Origin: Basidiobolus heterosporus B8920
Taxonomy: Eukaryota > Basidiobolomycota > Basidiobolomycetes > Basidiobolales > Basidiobolaceae
Assembly (NCBI GenBank): GCA_000697455.1
Contig: JNET01034382.1
Coordinates: forward strand, 1-34,797
Direction of reading: 5' to 3'
DNA: 34,797 bases
Part shown: positions 9,730 through 21,978 of the stretch, one piece after another
How positions within the stretch are numbered: position 1 is the first letter of the stretch
How the letters are laid out: every line of letters begins with the position of its first letter
Made by a program: the position numbers and the translations under genes
Notes under the pieces: generated by a model
Told to the model about the DNA's origin: nothing
Seen by the model: only the letters and a program-made list of their open reading frames with translations
The model's database searches: none

Positions 9730-11431
9730 TCAGCTTTGGTTCTCCAGCTCTGAGGTCACTTCGTGTAAGGTGGATGAAGAACGAGCCGTTTCTTCGAACC
9801 GCTTTTTTTTCGCTAGGATAAGTGTATGGTCAAGAGAGAAGGCTCTTCGACTGGATCTTCGTGATGCATTTTCGACTTGTAAATGGTTTAGTTTCTCTTC
9901 ACTCTCATCCTCGTTGTCTACTTCATATATCGCCGGGGGAATATTCACCAAACCTGACTTGGAATACTCCCCTGGGGTCCCCGTAAAGTCAATCGAGGTA
10001 ACAAGACGATGCCTTCTCGGTTTTCGTTCGATGTCGGTAGAATGTCTTCTTGAGACGGATGGTAACGAGGGGAATTCAGGTATGTCCAGGGTACCAGCAG
10101 GAACACTCAACCTCCTAGTATTACTACCGGTGAGAAGCAATCTGCGTGGAGGCTCCGTGTTATCCAGGCCTAACCAACGGGTCCGGTTCTCGCATAAGTT
10201 TGTCAGCAGTGGTTGGACTTCGGAACAAAAATCGGCCAATACTTCAAAGAACGGTTTAACTACGAAATCACCAAACTTAAGGCTGATGTCAGTTTGGTTA
10301 GAATGATTTCGATCCATGTTCGGAGATATCGGTAAGTTGTGGAACTTTTCCATGTCTCCTTGGTAGAAGAATTCATCCAGAATTACATCAGACCACCGCT
10401 TGCATAATTCCCACGGGCGAACCGTATTGCTGATATCTGCAGCATGTAGCAAAACATTGCATATGATCTGTCGATGTTCTGATTGGGGCAATGGGCAGCT
10501 CTCAAGAGAGTGATCTTTGATATGTACAGATTCGCTTTCCGTGGGGAACTCCTCGCATGTAGGAGATATAGTGAGAATATCTACGACTGTGGCGAACTGC
10601 TCGATGAGCCCAAAGTGGACCGACATATCCGTTGACATGATGCATTTAAGGATTGCATTTTGAACATAGCTGCTATGGCTGTCTTCCTGTATTTTGACTT
10701 TACTTCTAGAGTGCACCGATTTAAGAAGCTCATGCTTGGCCAGTAGTTTATGCGTTTCCTCGCAGGAAAGTTTCTCGAGAACTGATTCATTTTTGTATCT
10801 CTGAGCAACTTCAGTTTTAGCATTCACTTGATAAAGATTATTCAACCCAGGCTAAATTCATTGGATTGAGAGATGAGATGAACATACTACAAATGTCTTG
10901 AGTATTAGTGAGTCACTTACGTGTCTGATATCATGACACAGAGCGCCAATTAGTAGTGCTATTAAATCGAGATCAATAAGGTAATTCTTAACATGTGAGT
11001 AGTTGATCAAATTGTATCCCACGATGAATACATCTGCAGCATGAAGAAATGAATGGTACGGTGTGTTGAGATAACCTCGGTCGATGTCAACAATGAAGTC
11101 CAACAACTGAGATTGAGAAATCCTCAATACCTCCAGCAAGCCAAGCTGGGAGAATACTCCGACGATTATTCCGTATAGTTCTGGCCGAGTCCAATTCCAT
11201 ACATTAAAATCAATCCCCAGACCAATTAGCTTTCCACAAGAAACTTTGCGAATAATCTGTGAACAAGGTATACGAATAGGAGTAAAGAGTTTTAGCTTTC
11301 TAGGTGGTATTGCAGATATCCCCCAAGATACTGTATTTAGAGAGGGCCGGAAAGATACGAATGGTTTTACTTACGTGCTCGGTCTTGATTAAATCTTCAG
11401 AAGTTAATTGGTTCCTTTTTAGAACCAGCAT
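9730..11431 (-). CDS. Class I 3',5'-cyclic nucleotide phosphodiesterase
   Basis: Three exons (minus): 11375-11431, 10921-11256 and 9730-10851. They give 504 residues, with introns of 118 and 69 nt. The catalytic signature is present: YHSFLHAADV with His87 (general acid) and His91, HDIRHPG with metal ligands His127 and Asp128, and HAADISN with Asp270. Family role: hydrolysis of cAMP (or cGMP) to 5'-NMP, lowering PKA activity. Two features are unusual. The position of the invariant purine-binding glutamine, just before the clamp Phe324, reads Ile-Ser-Leu-Lys-Phe instead of Ser-Gln-x-x-Phe. The roughly 140-residue tail carries RRLS (Ser380), RRHS (Ser402), RRSS (Ser465) and RRAFS, which look like PKA sites. 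There is no recognisable N-terminal GAF, PAS or membrane segment; the catalytic domain starts close to the N terminus. Confidence 0.9.
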
Positions 11432-11957
11432 TATTCACTGACTTTGCGTGTCTACTTTATGTAGGTGGTAGGAATATTAAGAATAGAAATCTCAGAAGAA
11501 ATTGATTATGGTTAGCTTGAATGAGCGCCTTGCTCATGGACAAATGAAAGAGTAAGAGAATCAAAAGAATAGAGGATATATGAAGGCAGTTGTTGAGAGC
11601 ACTAAAAAAATAGAGGAAGGCCATATATCTATACAATGATCAGAAACAATGCCTGGATCCTAGGGCAATAATTGGATGCATGACTGTTGAAGCAATATAT
11701 AGAGAAATAGATGGATTACATATATATATTAAGAGATACGATTTCTATCTTCAAGTTAGGTTTATCATCGAACGTTTTTAGGCTTCACACTAATACAAAA
11801 GTTCATACACTATCTTAATTGGCTGTTCTGTCCAAGCTTAGGATTAACCGCGACTATGCCTCGGATAACTCAATGTGGAATGGGCCATCCTGCTGACTGG
11901 AAGAAGTAGGGGAGAGGAATTTTGAAGCTGATCAGCACAAAGGAGATTATGCACCCA

Positions 11958-11983
11958 TTGTGTGAATTACTTGTGTGAATTAC
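11958..11983. repeat. Perfect tandem duplication of a 13-mer
   Basis: ttgtgtgaattac occurs twice head to tail at 11958-11970 and 11971-11983. It lies about 530 bp upstream of the phosphodiesterase ATG. Perfect identity suggests a recent duplication. Confidence 0.85.
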
Positions 11984-12042
11984 TGCAGGCTTGGTCAATG
12001 GACAATTACTGACTGGATATTTGTATGGTATTTGATGTATTC

Positions 12043-12069
12043 GAGGCATTTGAGGCATTTGAGGCATTT
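12043..12069. repeat. Three tandem copies of a 9-mer
   Basis: gaggcattt is repeated three times without change between 12043 and 12069. This is a minisatellite-scale repeat in non-coding DNA. Confidence 0.85.
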
Positions 12070-12363
12070 GATAGTTAGGGTGAACCTTCGACCACTCAAA
12101 TCACGCTCTTTGTTCTCGGACTGAAAATGGAGATATATATGTTGTCCAAAATAGGGTTGGTTTTTAGGAATTTTACGGGTAAAGATAGATGAATTCTCTT
12201 TATTTTATCAAGTCACTATACAATTTAACCAGATAGAATGCTAGTGTGCTAAATCGCAGTCTATTGCGATGTTAGAAGATTCGCTTATGCTTACAAGTAT
12301 ACGTTAGAATAACGCTTAAGATGCTTATAGTAAGATTTACCGAGTATGTTGATGTTTAAGAAT

Positions 12364-15300
12364 CTAAAGATTTGGTGCAGCTCGAGCTCCTTTACGGATG
12401 GAATTTGGATCGCAAAATTTATCTGGCACCATCAAGAAGTACCTCTCCATTGCTTCTCTAAATCGAGTTTTGTACTGGCGCGGAGATACAATGGTCGGTT
12501 CCTTGCCTCCACCACCTAAGATCCCTGACTCCTTGACCCAAGATTCTAGTTTCTTATCCCAAGTGAAGGTCCGTATGAAGTCTTGCTTAATTGGTTAGCC
12601 TTATCTTTTGTGAGTGGTTAGCCTACTCTGATAAAAAGCCCTTACCAACAATGCCAATCACGAGCTCATGCTTCTCCTCGTCGATACCTACCAGAAGGGA
12701 GTAGTCCATGACGTTTCTCTTGAATAGGAACAGCGTGTCATTCCAAATCGATGTACGTAGTAAGTTTTTCGAATGTTCTCTGATGAACAGAGGGGATTGT
12801 AATGTGACTGTTTGTCTGATTAGCTTGTGGCATGTTACACTGAACTCTGAAAATCATCCCTTACATTCCATTAGATTTTCATCTAGCAGTACTTCGTTTT
12901 CGTTGCCGGTTGACTGGACATGACGATTTCTGGTAGACCCCTTGAGATCAAATATCTAACAAGTACCAAGCGTTAGGGGAGTACATGGTTGCACAGAATC
13001 TTGAAATAAGCCTATGTACTCGTGAGATCTTGCGTTGATAGAATAAATTCTCCATGATCAAGACGTCAATTTTCATGGAGCGTCCTGTGGCCAGGTTTTT
13101 GTAGGCAATACGGTAAAAGCCAAAAACCTTAGCAAGCAATGTGGGCAACTGTATTGAATGGTGAGAAAACTGGTTGGTCGTCACGCCACTAAATATGGTA
13201 AAAATACCTCATGAAAAAATGCCTTGGACAAATATTCAAAATAATAAGGGGCGAATTTCAGAAACGCATCCATTTCTGAACGGGATATTTGCTTCATGAT
13301 GAGTCGATCATCCCTGGTCTTTAGAAAAGCCGCACCTGACTTTCCTCCGGTAGCCAACCATTTGACACAACGAGCCAAAGACTCTAGATAGGTTTCTTCA
13401 CAGCCACACTGTCTTCTAAGGGCGTCGAACTGTTCAGCGTAAAATATCTTACAAAATAGAGTCGTCGAGCCTTCTGAGAACTCTACAATTCCAAGTTACG
13501 AGTCAAATTCGGTCCATCAGAAATCTTCTCATTAACTTACGATATTTAATGTGTGTGCCGGTAGGCTTCAACAAGATCTCCTCAATATCTGGCATGGAGT
13601 TACGAGTTCCCTTCATTTCTCTGGCGTCATTAAGCTCGAAAGCCTCTTCGCAGTCAGATTCACCTTGGACAGCAAACGAATCTTGAGGGTATCGATTTCT
13701 CAACATTGATTCCAGCTTTTCCTTGTAATCCCTGGAACTAAACACACAAAATCATATGATCAATTAAGAATGAACGTATAGTTCTTTAAGTTGATAACTT
13801 ACCTTAGAGTAAATGCAATAATAGAGCTAGGCTCGTCTTCACGAACAATAATTATAGAGTCTGGGAACAAATGCTCTGTCGGCATTCTAGATGAGACCAC
13901 TCTGTGAGTTTTTGAGCAGAATAGCGTGTTTGTAATAAAGTAATTAAATCACTTACAGCGGGTACTCCAAAGGATGAAAATTAGCCGAATTTCCCACTCC
14001 CCAAAAGTTAGTAATGGTCTTCATCAATGACAGCCTCTCGGCAGTGCTAGGTAATTCGCCATCGATTTGTGAATGTTCTGGATGTAGAATGGATAAGGAG
14101 CTCCCTTGCACATTATGGAGTGAATGAATATCAGAGTAGCTGTCCAAAGGGAATGGTGAACGTGGCGGAGAGGGAGGAGGGAATCCACCATCTTTCCCCA
14201 AAAATGATAATGCGCTATCATAGATAAAATCCTCGAATGACGACCGTCTTGAATAAGGACAATAATCCTCATCGCCCAAGGAGGCATCGAACGCATCAGG
14301 TTGGGTTAGAGAAAAAGGCTGCACTTTCTCTCTAAATCTGCCTCTTTTCTTTTTGTCAGAATTCACATCATATTCATCATCTGAGTCCTCAGTCACAGCA
14401 TCTTTAGCATTCGAGTATATCTCAATGACCGGTTTACCGACTCTTTTGGTGCGTAAGCCTCTAGTGAGTGGCTCTACTTTACTAAGCAATTTTTTGACGA
14501 TCCTCTGTTTATCAAATTTAGTAGAGGAAGTCGAAGCTTGGAATGGTAGGAGCTTAGATTTCTCGGATGCACCAGGGTTACTTGTCTTATCCTTCTGGTC
14601 CTCTGCAATGGCTCGCCTTTGTCGGTTCCTATCTTGCGGACTGGTCTGATCTCTCGTGTTACGAAGTTTTGCAGAGGTAGCGATCGTTGGGTTGAATAGG
14701 CGTGATCGACGGTATGCGGTAGATTTCGTGGGAATTGCTTTTTCAAAGCTTGGCTGATTAGGACTGGGCAAATCTTTAAACTGGACAGAATCCTTCGAAG
14801 GTTTATGCAAGTTCTGAGCTACACTTTCTTCATCCTCATTCTTGGTTTGCCGAAGCTCTGAATTTATCAGATTAAGAGGATGAGATCCTTGGGAAATTAA
14901 CTTCGGTCTTTGTAATGTACGTAGTTGTGCCTTGAACTCCCTCATCATTTCTAGAGAATACCTGCGGTAAACGGATCGTTTCAAAGAAGAGAAAATCATA
15001 TGATCCGTCTCGGGGTTGTTATTCTCTATATACTCAGTGGGATGAGAAGTATCCCTATCGAGGATACACTCTAGTGAACTAGGCGATGATCCTAGGATAG
15101 GCAAAAGTTTTGGCTTAAAGTACTCGTCAGGTCGATCCGTTACCATCAGAGTAGTCTCATCTAGACTGAAATTCTTACTCAAAGTACCTGTAAGTGAATC
15201 TGATTCATTGTTAGCGAAATCTCTCTCAGGAAACAGTTTCTTGAACTGAGCAGATCCTAGCTTTGCCGGGAAAAATTTTGTTGCTATTTCACCAAAATCG

Positions 15301-18300
15301 TCATCCCATTCAATGACTTTCTCTTGTAAAGCATGGACCACTCGATTCAATATCATTGTATCCGTCGGTAGACTCTCGTCATAGGCTTGTTGCAGCATTT
15401 GCAAGAAGTAGGTTTTCTCCACAGTCATCTTCTGGATCATATCTCCGATCTCTTGCTTACACTCATCCGATTTACTGGCTGATACATTTTCGTACGTGAC
15501 AGATTTAAGTCTCTCCGCCACGGAGTCCCAATATTTCACAATGATGATTTGAAGTTGCTCAATGTCATCATTCTTGAAACTAATGGCAACATCCGATTTG
15601 TATTTCAACTTGATTGAGGGAACCTCTAGTTCCAAAAGCTCAATAGATTCGTATTCAAATCTAACTACCAAGTCACTCAAAGCGAATAGCCGAATATGTT
15701 CTTGATGAATGTTGTGTGGGCAAACACCGGCGCGACAGGTCAGATTCTTACGATAGAACATTAACTCAATGTACTTACCAAACGAAATTTTCCAGGTTTC
15801 TTCTGACATTGGTACCACTGGGGTATCTTTCTTACATCGCTTACAGTGGCTCCACATCAAAATTGTTTGGTTGATTCCCGGCATTCTTGACTCAGAGTCT
15901 TCTATCTTAACTGTGACACGGGCATTACCATGTACATAGCTTCGAATGTGAAGTTTAAGTGGTCTATCGCAATCTGAAGATGGACAGACATAGTTGGAAT
16001 AGAAGCATAGTTCTTCCAGGTACTGCCCCAAAGTAACATCGGTTTTGCAGTAGTATTCAATGGGATGAATCTCTGGAGCTTGGCAAGAAGTTGTATTCTC
16101 TTTACAGATATTAAAGTATAGCACCAGAATATTTTGATGGGAAAATGGTGAAATATCAAGATTATTAGACATCAAGTAGTTTTCTCCGGCGTTAATATGG
16201 AAAATGCATTCCTGTATCAAATTCCTGTAATCGGTGTCCGGCATTCTTTGGATGTGCTCTTGCTCTTCCTGTGAATACAACACGTCCAGGTGGGCAGGAA
16301 TAAAGTCTTTCTTCGTGCGAATTTGCTTCAGTGCGACTAACTTGAAAGCGTGGTCTCTCATAGTAGTCAAGAGATATGGTAGTGGGAAATTAACGAAAGG
16401 CGAAGCAGACAAAAGTTTTGTTTCGAATGGTCGCAACGCAGCAATGATCTGATCCAAAGTGAGATTCGCTACTAGCCCATCGTCGATTTGTTCGAGAAAT
16501 GTGGTGTCAAACTCATCTTTCTTCTGTGAATCGAACAGTCGATTTGGCTCTGAACTCATTACGGGGTTTAGTGCGAATTGATCTCTCATAAGACAAGACT
16601 CCAACTTGAGGTTAAAGGCGATGAAGGACATCAGATTCGTAAGTTGCTTGATTTTGTTGAGTATATCAATATTTCCACCTCTAAGCACAATAGTGCATCC
16701 AAGTTCTTTCGGGCATTCCTCAAAAAACATAAACGTTTTCTTTTTTCCTGGGATCAATTCATGAGCAAATGTACGTAAACTGAATGCACCACACCTGCCC
16801 AATCGTGGTTCAAGAGACAATTTGTCAATAGAGGAAATGACGTCTGCCTTGGTAAATCGGGCTATGGCTTCAACTACGGTATGCTTGACATTGAACGCCA
16901 CCGCAACGTTTGCCTTCATAAGAAATTCTAGAGCTAATCTTGATACGCTTTTCCCAACAATAACAAGCGTGGGTTCAAGTGCAACTACTCTGGCTACTAG
17001 ATTTTTTAGGTGCTCTCTTTCTTGCGCTAGCACAGGCTCCAAAGACAAGTACTGATTATCCACTCGATGATACTCTAGAGAAAATGTTAGTATCATAATT
17101 CGAGGGTTTTTTAGTGTTCGAGGCATTCTCTTGTGAGCCAGATTTTTGGAGCAAACAAATCCGTTGACATATTCGCAGTCTGCTGGTGAACCTCCAGGGA
17201 TTTTTTTGATTTTGATGTATTGTCTGATGTCGATATCGTCACCTCCTTTGATATTGGGGCGAACGCTATCTGATAGTTTGAGGAAGAGCTTCATCAAAAC
17301 TTTTTCCCAACCTTCACGAGGACCCACTTCTAAATCACTTAAGATTTGTAATAGTAGTTTTCTCATGTGCTGAAGTGAGGCTGCGTTTATCTCCACGTTC
17401 AGTGGTGCGGAGTTCACCCGCTTGCGATGCCTATTTGCCTTGCCTCCATTATTAAGACCCATGAAATTTCGAGGCTTTATATTTGAGCGAAAGCTTGGAC
17501 TACGAGATCTCCAGAGTGGGGAATCAGTATTCGAGTGCATCATCTCACCTCTACTTGTGCCATCTTTTACTGGTGTTCCCTTATTACTACAACCTGCGTA
17601 GCTCACCGAGCCAGTATCGAAGTATTCTCCTTCATTATTTGCGATAGGAGTACGAGGGGCTATACTGATGTCTAGCGCAAACTGAATCTTCTGCAAGGAC
17701 TTGCTTTCTGTTGAGACAAAATCTGCTGGCATAGTAGCCCATGAACAATACGCTGGCTCCTCTTCATCTTCGCTTATAAATGGTGCAATTTCAGGGTCAA
17801 CCAGAAGATTTGGGCTCACCAGATTAGAGTTCTTTGCGTACTCCGCCGAGTCTTTGTAAAATGGGGCTAGAATATTCACCTCGTTAGATTCTTCAGTGAG
17901 AGTGTTAGCTCTTGATCTGTTCGACATTAGATTTACTTTTCCTGATAGCATCTTCCTAAACCCCACCACTGGGCCTGTGTCTACCAATCTGCTCATGGAA
18001 TAAGTTGCCATAGACTCGACATTACATAGAGCTACCGTTGGAGTGTTTGAATTGGGGGCAACAGGATGAGATGATGGTGCAAGAGAGAGAAGTTTCTTAC
18101 TCGACAATTTTGGCAAGGTAGAAGATGAATCTAAGCCGGCCGGCGGTATCGATGGTAGAGCAGAAAGAGATGGCGTTATGGACTCATCAAATGAATTAGC
18201 CTCCAACGACTCGTGATCTTGGGAATTACCTGAGTTGACAAGTGAAGAACAATAGTCGCAAACCCTCATCAATCCTGGATAGCCAAAGCGTTCACCTGGG

Positions 18301-18975
18301 ATGATCTTAGATGAGCATTTAGAGCAAAATATCTGACCTATGATAAAAGTAAGATTAGAATAGCATTTAGTATATGCACGACGCAGATTGCTTACCACAA
18401 ATACGACAATGGTGTTTTCGTTTAAAGGCAGTAAAGGGCTCTTTACATTCGTAACATTCTTTGCAATGTTCATCTTGCATCCAATAATCCTTATTGACAC
18501 CTTCACCACGTAAACGGCTGACTATATTACCGAAAGAACTTTTATTTGTAACTTTCAGCTGCCTAACCCTAGTGTTCATAGGCTCCTCGCCCGGCTCTAA
18601 TTCCGGGATTATGTCCGAACTCAATATTGTAAAAGCTTTATCTATTCCCGTAAAGCTCTCTTCTACTTCTTCATTTTTGTCTATTTTCAAACGTATTCTG
18701 TTGTTAGCGGGTATAGATGTATTAGACACCAAGGAGATGGCTGAATTTATAGAAGGTATCTTGTAGAAATTTGAGGTGATATCCTTATTTATACTTAAGT
18801 CCGTTATAGAAGCAGTGCTTAGGGAATTTTTGACACGGTCCAAAAGCTTCGATATAACTCCCGAATCTCCAACCTCGGACTCATATTCCAAGGAAGCAAA
18901 AGAAATAAAAGAGGCTACCTCGCTTGACGGCGGCTGCGTTCTGTCTTGGCAAGCTTTCCCTCCCGAAAAGACCAT
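12364..18975 (-). CDS. FAB1: 1-phosphatidylinositol-3-phosphate 5-kinase (Fab1/PIKfyve)
   Basis: Nine exons (minus): 18396-18975, 13957-18337, 13803-13901, 13541-13737, 13208-13482, 13020-13148, 12865-12955, 12646-12807 and 12364-12581. They give 2043 residues, the usual Fab1 size. The order is an N-terminal low-complexity region and a FYVE zinc finger (about 163-228) with RKHHCRICG, which binds PI3P. Then comes a Cpn60/TCP1-like domain (about 585-800, with [20 protein letters not shown]), a Cys-rich middle, and a Ser/Lys-rich linker. Last is the C-terminal PIP5K kinase domain (about 1654-2043) with [22 protein letters not shown] and [16 protein letters not shown]. Family role: makes PI(3,5)P2 on endosome and vacuole membranes, controlling membrane fission and acidification. 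Seven of eight introns are in the kinase third; one exon spans 4381 nt. The acceptor at 12807/12808 was chosen for phase and homology. Confidence 0.95.
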
Positions 18976-19395
18976 GGGGTATCGATAAAGGATATCTCCT
19001 GAAAAATATCTATCTGTAAAGCCTTCTTAGGATAACTCAGCACACACTTCTTGGAAACCAGTTAGAAGTAACAAGACGCCACGTGTGACTGCAAGGCATC
19101 AGCTTAAACTTGACAATTAACCGTTTTACTAATTTCAGAACTGTATTTCGAAATTGGTCAACTGAATACACTTAAATGAATTGGTGATTTCAATATATAC
19201 AAGTATTGAATTAATGAAGATTTAAAACTTCCATTTACGCAACTTCTTGATCAGTCCTAGAAAATTTGAAAAGAAAAAAAAACCATTGAATTGATGTCAA
19301 ATCATATATACCACAGTCAACCCCCACTCTATTCTTCACTTGATACTCTTTACAGCCTGTAAATTTGAGTATCAACTACCCGGTTACAAAATAAC
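18976..19395. promoter_or_regulatory. Divergent promoter of FAB1 and ELP3
   Basis: A 420-bp A+T-rich spacer. CATATATACC at about 19301-19310 could serve ELP3 and a TATATA-like run at about 19193-19199 could serve FAB1. An A-rich run lies near 19270-19285. No other gene is present. Confidence 0.45.
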
Positions 19396-21228
19396 ATGTC
19401 GGGAAAAGGTAAGAAAGGACCTACTCAAGCGGAAAGATTAGTTAAGGCATGCGCTGAGATCGTAAACGAATTGATTGCTGCACATGACGTTGGTAAAAAC
19501 GTCAATCTCAATGGTTTGAAAACGAACATATCACGCAAGAACAAGCTTGCAAATCAGCCGAAATTAGTTGATATCATCGCAGCCATTCCTGAACAATACA
19601 AGAAGATTCTACTTCCCAAACTACGTGCCAAACCCATTAGATCTGCTTCTGGTATTGCTGTAGTTGCTTTAATGTGCAAACCACATCGTTGTCCTCATAT
19701 CGCTATGACCGGGAATATCTGTGTGTATTGTCCCGGCGGTCCGGACTCTGATTTTGAATATTCGACTCAGTCATACACTGGTTATGAGCCCACAAGTATG
19801 CGTGCTATTCGTGCTCGTTACAATCCCTACGAACAAGCTAGAGGACGTGTTGACCAATTAAAAAGCTTAGGACACAGTGTTGACAAGGTAAAACCAAGTG
19901 TGTGTATCTCATAAGGCCTTTCCCTTACTAAACTGGATGCATAGGTAGAATATATTATCATGGGTGGTACTTTCATGTCCATGCCTGAAGACTATCGTAA
20001 CTGGTTTATTGCAAATATGCACGACGCTCTCTCTGGACATACTAGTCACGACGTCGATGAAGCTGTTAGGTACTTGACATTATGATTTCAAATAGAATGG
20101 AAATAATACTAAACCCACGCCTACTTAGAATGTCGGAACAGAGTCAGACCAAATGCATCGGCATTACCATTGAGACGCGTCCAGATTACTGCCTGAAACC
20201 TCATTTAAGCCAAATGTTGAAATACGGATGTACCCGCCTAGAAATCGGAGTACAGAGTGTATACGAAGATGTTGCTAGAGATACGAATCGCGGTCATACA
20301 GTTCGTGCAGTTTGTGAGTCTTTCCAATTGGCGAAAGATGCAGGTTACAAGGTTGTTGCTCACATGATGCCAGACTTGCCTAATGTTGGTATGGAGCGTG
20401 ATCTCGAACAGTTCAAGGTGAGAATAGATAAATTGAGCATGTTTATTAGCCTAGCATGTTGTTCATTTTTTACTGTAATTCTAGGAATACTTTGAAAATC
20501 CTGCGTTCAGATCTGACGGGTTAAAAATCTATCCTACTCTAGTAATTCGTGGCACAGGTCTTTACGAACTCTGGCGTACTGGGCGTTACAAGAACTATAC
20601 ACCCAATGCTTTAGTGGATTTGGTAGCCAAGATCCTAGCACTTGTTCCACCTTGGACAAGAATCTATCGTGTTCAAAGAGATATTCCCATGCCGTTAGTT
20701 ACATCTGGTGTTGAGCACGGAAATCTTAGAGAGCTGGCGTTGAACAGAATGAAGGATCTGGGTACCGAGTGCCGTGACGTCAGAACCAGAGAAGTTGGTA
20801 TTGTCGATATTCACAGCAAGATTCTGCCAGACCAAGTGGAATTGATCAGACGTGATTATGTCGCAAACGGTGGTTGGGAAACATTCCTTTCTTACGAAGA
20901 CCCTAAACAAGATATTCTTATTGGATTACTGCGTCTGCGTAAATGTAGTAAGGCTGCTTTCAGACCTGAATTAACCAAACCAGGACAGTGTTCTATTGTG
21001 AGAGAATTACATGTTTACGGTACCGCCGTGCCCATCCACAACAGAGATCCTACCAAGTTCCAGCATCAAGGATACGGCACCCTGCTGATGGAGGAAGCTG
21101 AGAGGATCGCCCGTGAAGAACACGGTAGTGTTAAGTTAGCAGTTATTGCTGGTGTCGGAACACGCCACTATTACCGTAAATTAGGATATGAGCTTGATGG
21201 GCCATACATGTCGAAGATGTTGAATTAA
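19396..21228 (+). CDS. ELP3: Elongator catalytic subunit Elp3
   Basis: Exons 19396-19887, 19945-20069, 20129-20417 and 20485-21228 give 549 residues, about the size of yeast Elp3. The radical-SAM iron-sulfur motif is Cys99-x9-Cys109-x2-Cys112 ([14 protein letters not shown]), followed by [20 protein letters not shown]. The middle shows [10 protein letters not shown] and [13 protein letters not shown]. The C-terminal acetyltransferase fold has the acetyl-CoA loop [16 protein letters not shown] (from about 496) and ends [16 protein letters not shown]. Family role: with Elp1, Elp2 and Elp4-6 it installs the cm5 group on wobble uridine of tRNAs, using acetyl-CoA and SAM. All introns are GT-AG, 57-67 nt. 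It converges on the Spo12-like gene with 274 bp between the stops. Confidence 0.97.
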
Positions 21229-21502
21229 AATGGAGCGCCCTATACAAACAAAACCATCCAAATAGCGATTCATTGAATTCCCCCTTCCATTAGCATATTT
21301 TCCTGTATAACCAAAATGGTCTCTAATAAAATTAATGACTGTAAAGATGATAGAAATATTTATTGTTTACTCTCATAGTTCACATCATCGTAAAGGCTAG
21401 AATACAATAATCGTAGAGAAGAGATGAATGTAGTAATCTTAATATACATTTGATTTCAAGCAAGGTAAAGGTTTTCGGTGGGTATGAGTACCGAAAGTCC
21501 CA

Positions 21503-21733
21503 TTACTCGTCGGCTTTCTCCTTAGCTGCCTCGGCGAAGGAATTGGAGAGAGAGCGTGGCTTGAATGATTGAATCTTTGAGTTGCGTTGAGCAACCAACT
21601 TTTGTGTGCAAGGCGACATAATATTGTCGGTGGGGCTGGAGAGATGGTTTTTGGCTGGGTTCATTAAGCGATGCTTGAACACAACTTTGTTGGGAAGGGT
21701 TTCAAGGTTGGCAGTAGTGTTGTTTGAAGACAT
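21503..21733 (-). CDS. Spo12-like mitotic regulator (small protein)
   Basis: A single exon of 76 residues starting MSSNNTTANL; an ATG five codons further upstream is possible but less likely. Residues 30-46 (HLSSPTDNIMSPCTQKL) match the short conserved core of the Spo12 family. Two Ser-Pro sites in that core (Ser33, Ser40) are candidate Cdk targets. Family knowledge: Spo12 and Bns1 in budding yeast act in the FEAR pathway, freeing Cdc14 phosphatase for mitotic exit, and relatives exist in fission yeast and other fungi. The rest is basic and low-complexity, ending in an Ala/Lys/Glu-rich tail. The call rests on one short motif, but that motif is distinctive. Confidence 0.75.
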   Translation of the reverse strand: MSSNNTTANLETLPNKVVFKHRLMNPAKNHLSSPTDNIMSPCTQKLVAQRNSKIQSFKPRSLSNSFAEAAKEKADE

Positions 21734-21931
21734 GATGGTGTGAATCAAGAGGGAATAATGGTTTATGAACGAATGAGGAAAGGTGGGCTTAAATATCCCT
21801 TCCTACAAAGCGTAACAAAAACAAAAAAAATTGGCTGTAAACAACGCAATCTGCCATCTGATTTGTTGGAATTGTCCTGGTGTGCTAATCAATAATATTG
21901 TTATTTCCTCACTACATTCTGATTCTAGCAG

Positions 21932-21949
21932 CCCTAACCCTAAACCTAA
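21932..21949. repeat. Telomere-like CCCTAA units (interstitial)
   Basis: ccctaaccctaaacctaa is two exact CCCTAA units followed by the variant ACCTAA. It lies about 200 bp upstream of the Spo12-like ATG. Confidence 0.8.
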
Positions 21950-21978
21950 TTCTAATCCTTTGGCAAGAATTAAGGTCA

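Larger units (their letters stand above)
11432..12363. other. Intergenic with small tandem repeats
   Basis: The left part is the upstream region of the phosphodiesterase gene and includes an ATATATATA run near 11720. Two micro-repeats lie at 11958-11983 and 12043-12069 and are listed separately. The right end is the 3' flank of FAB1. No gene seen. Confidence 0.55.

Noticed and set aside
13953..13956. Stop codon directly after the large FAB1 exon as the gene end
   Set aside because: The stop lies within a gtaagt donor; splicing onto 13901 continues the PIP5K kinase domain with the right phase.
18397..18509. Separate start for a shorter FAB1 protein reading through intron 1
   Set aside because: That reading lacks the first half of the FYVE finger; the 58-nt intron joins RKHHCRIC to GQIFCSKC exactly.
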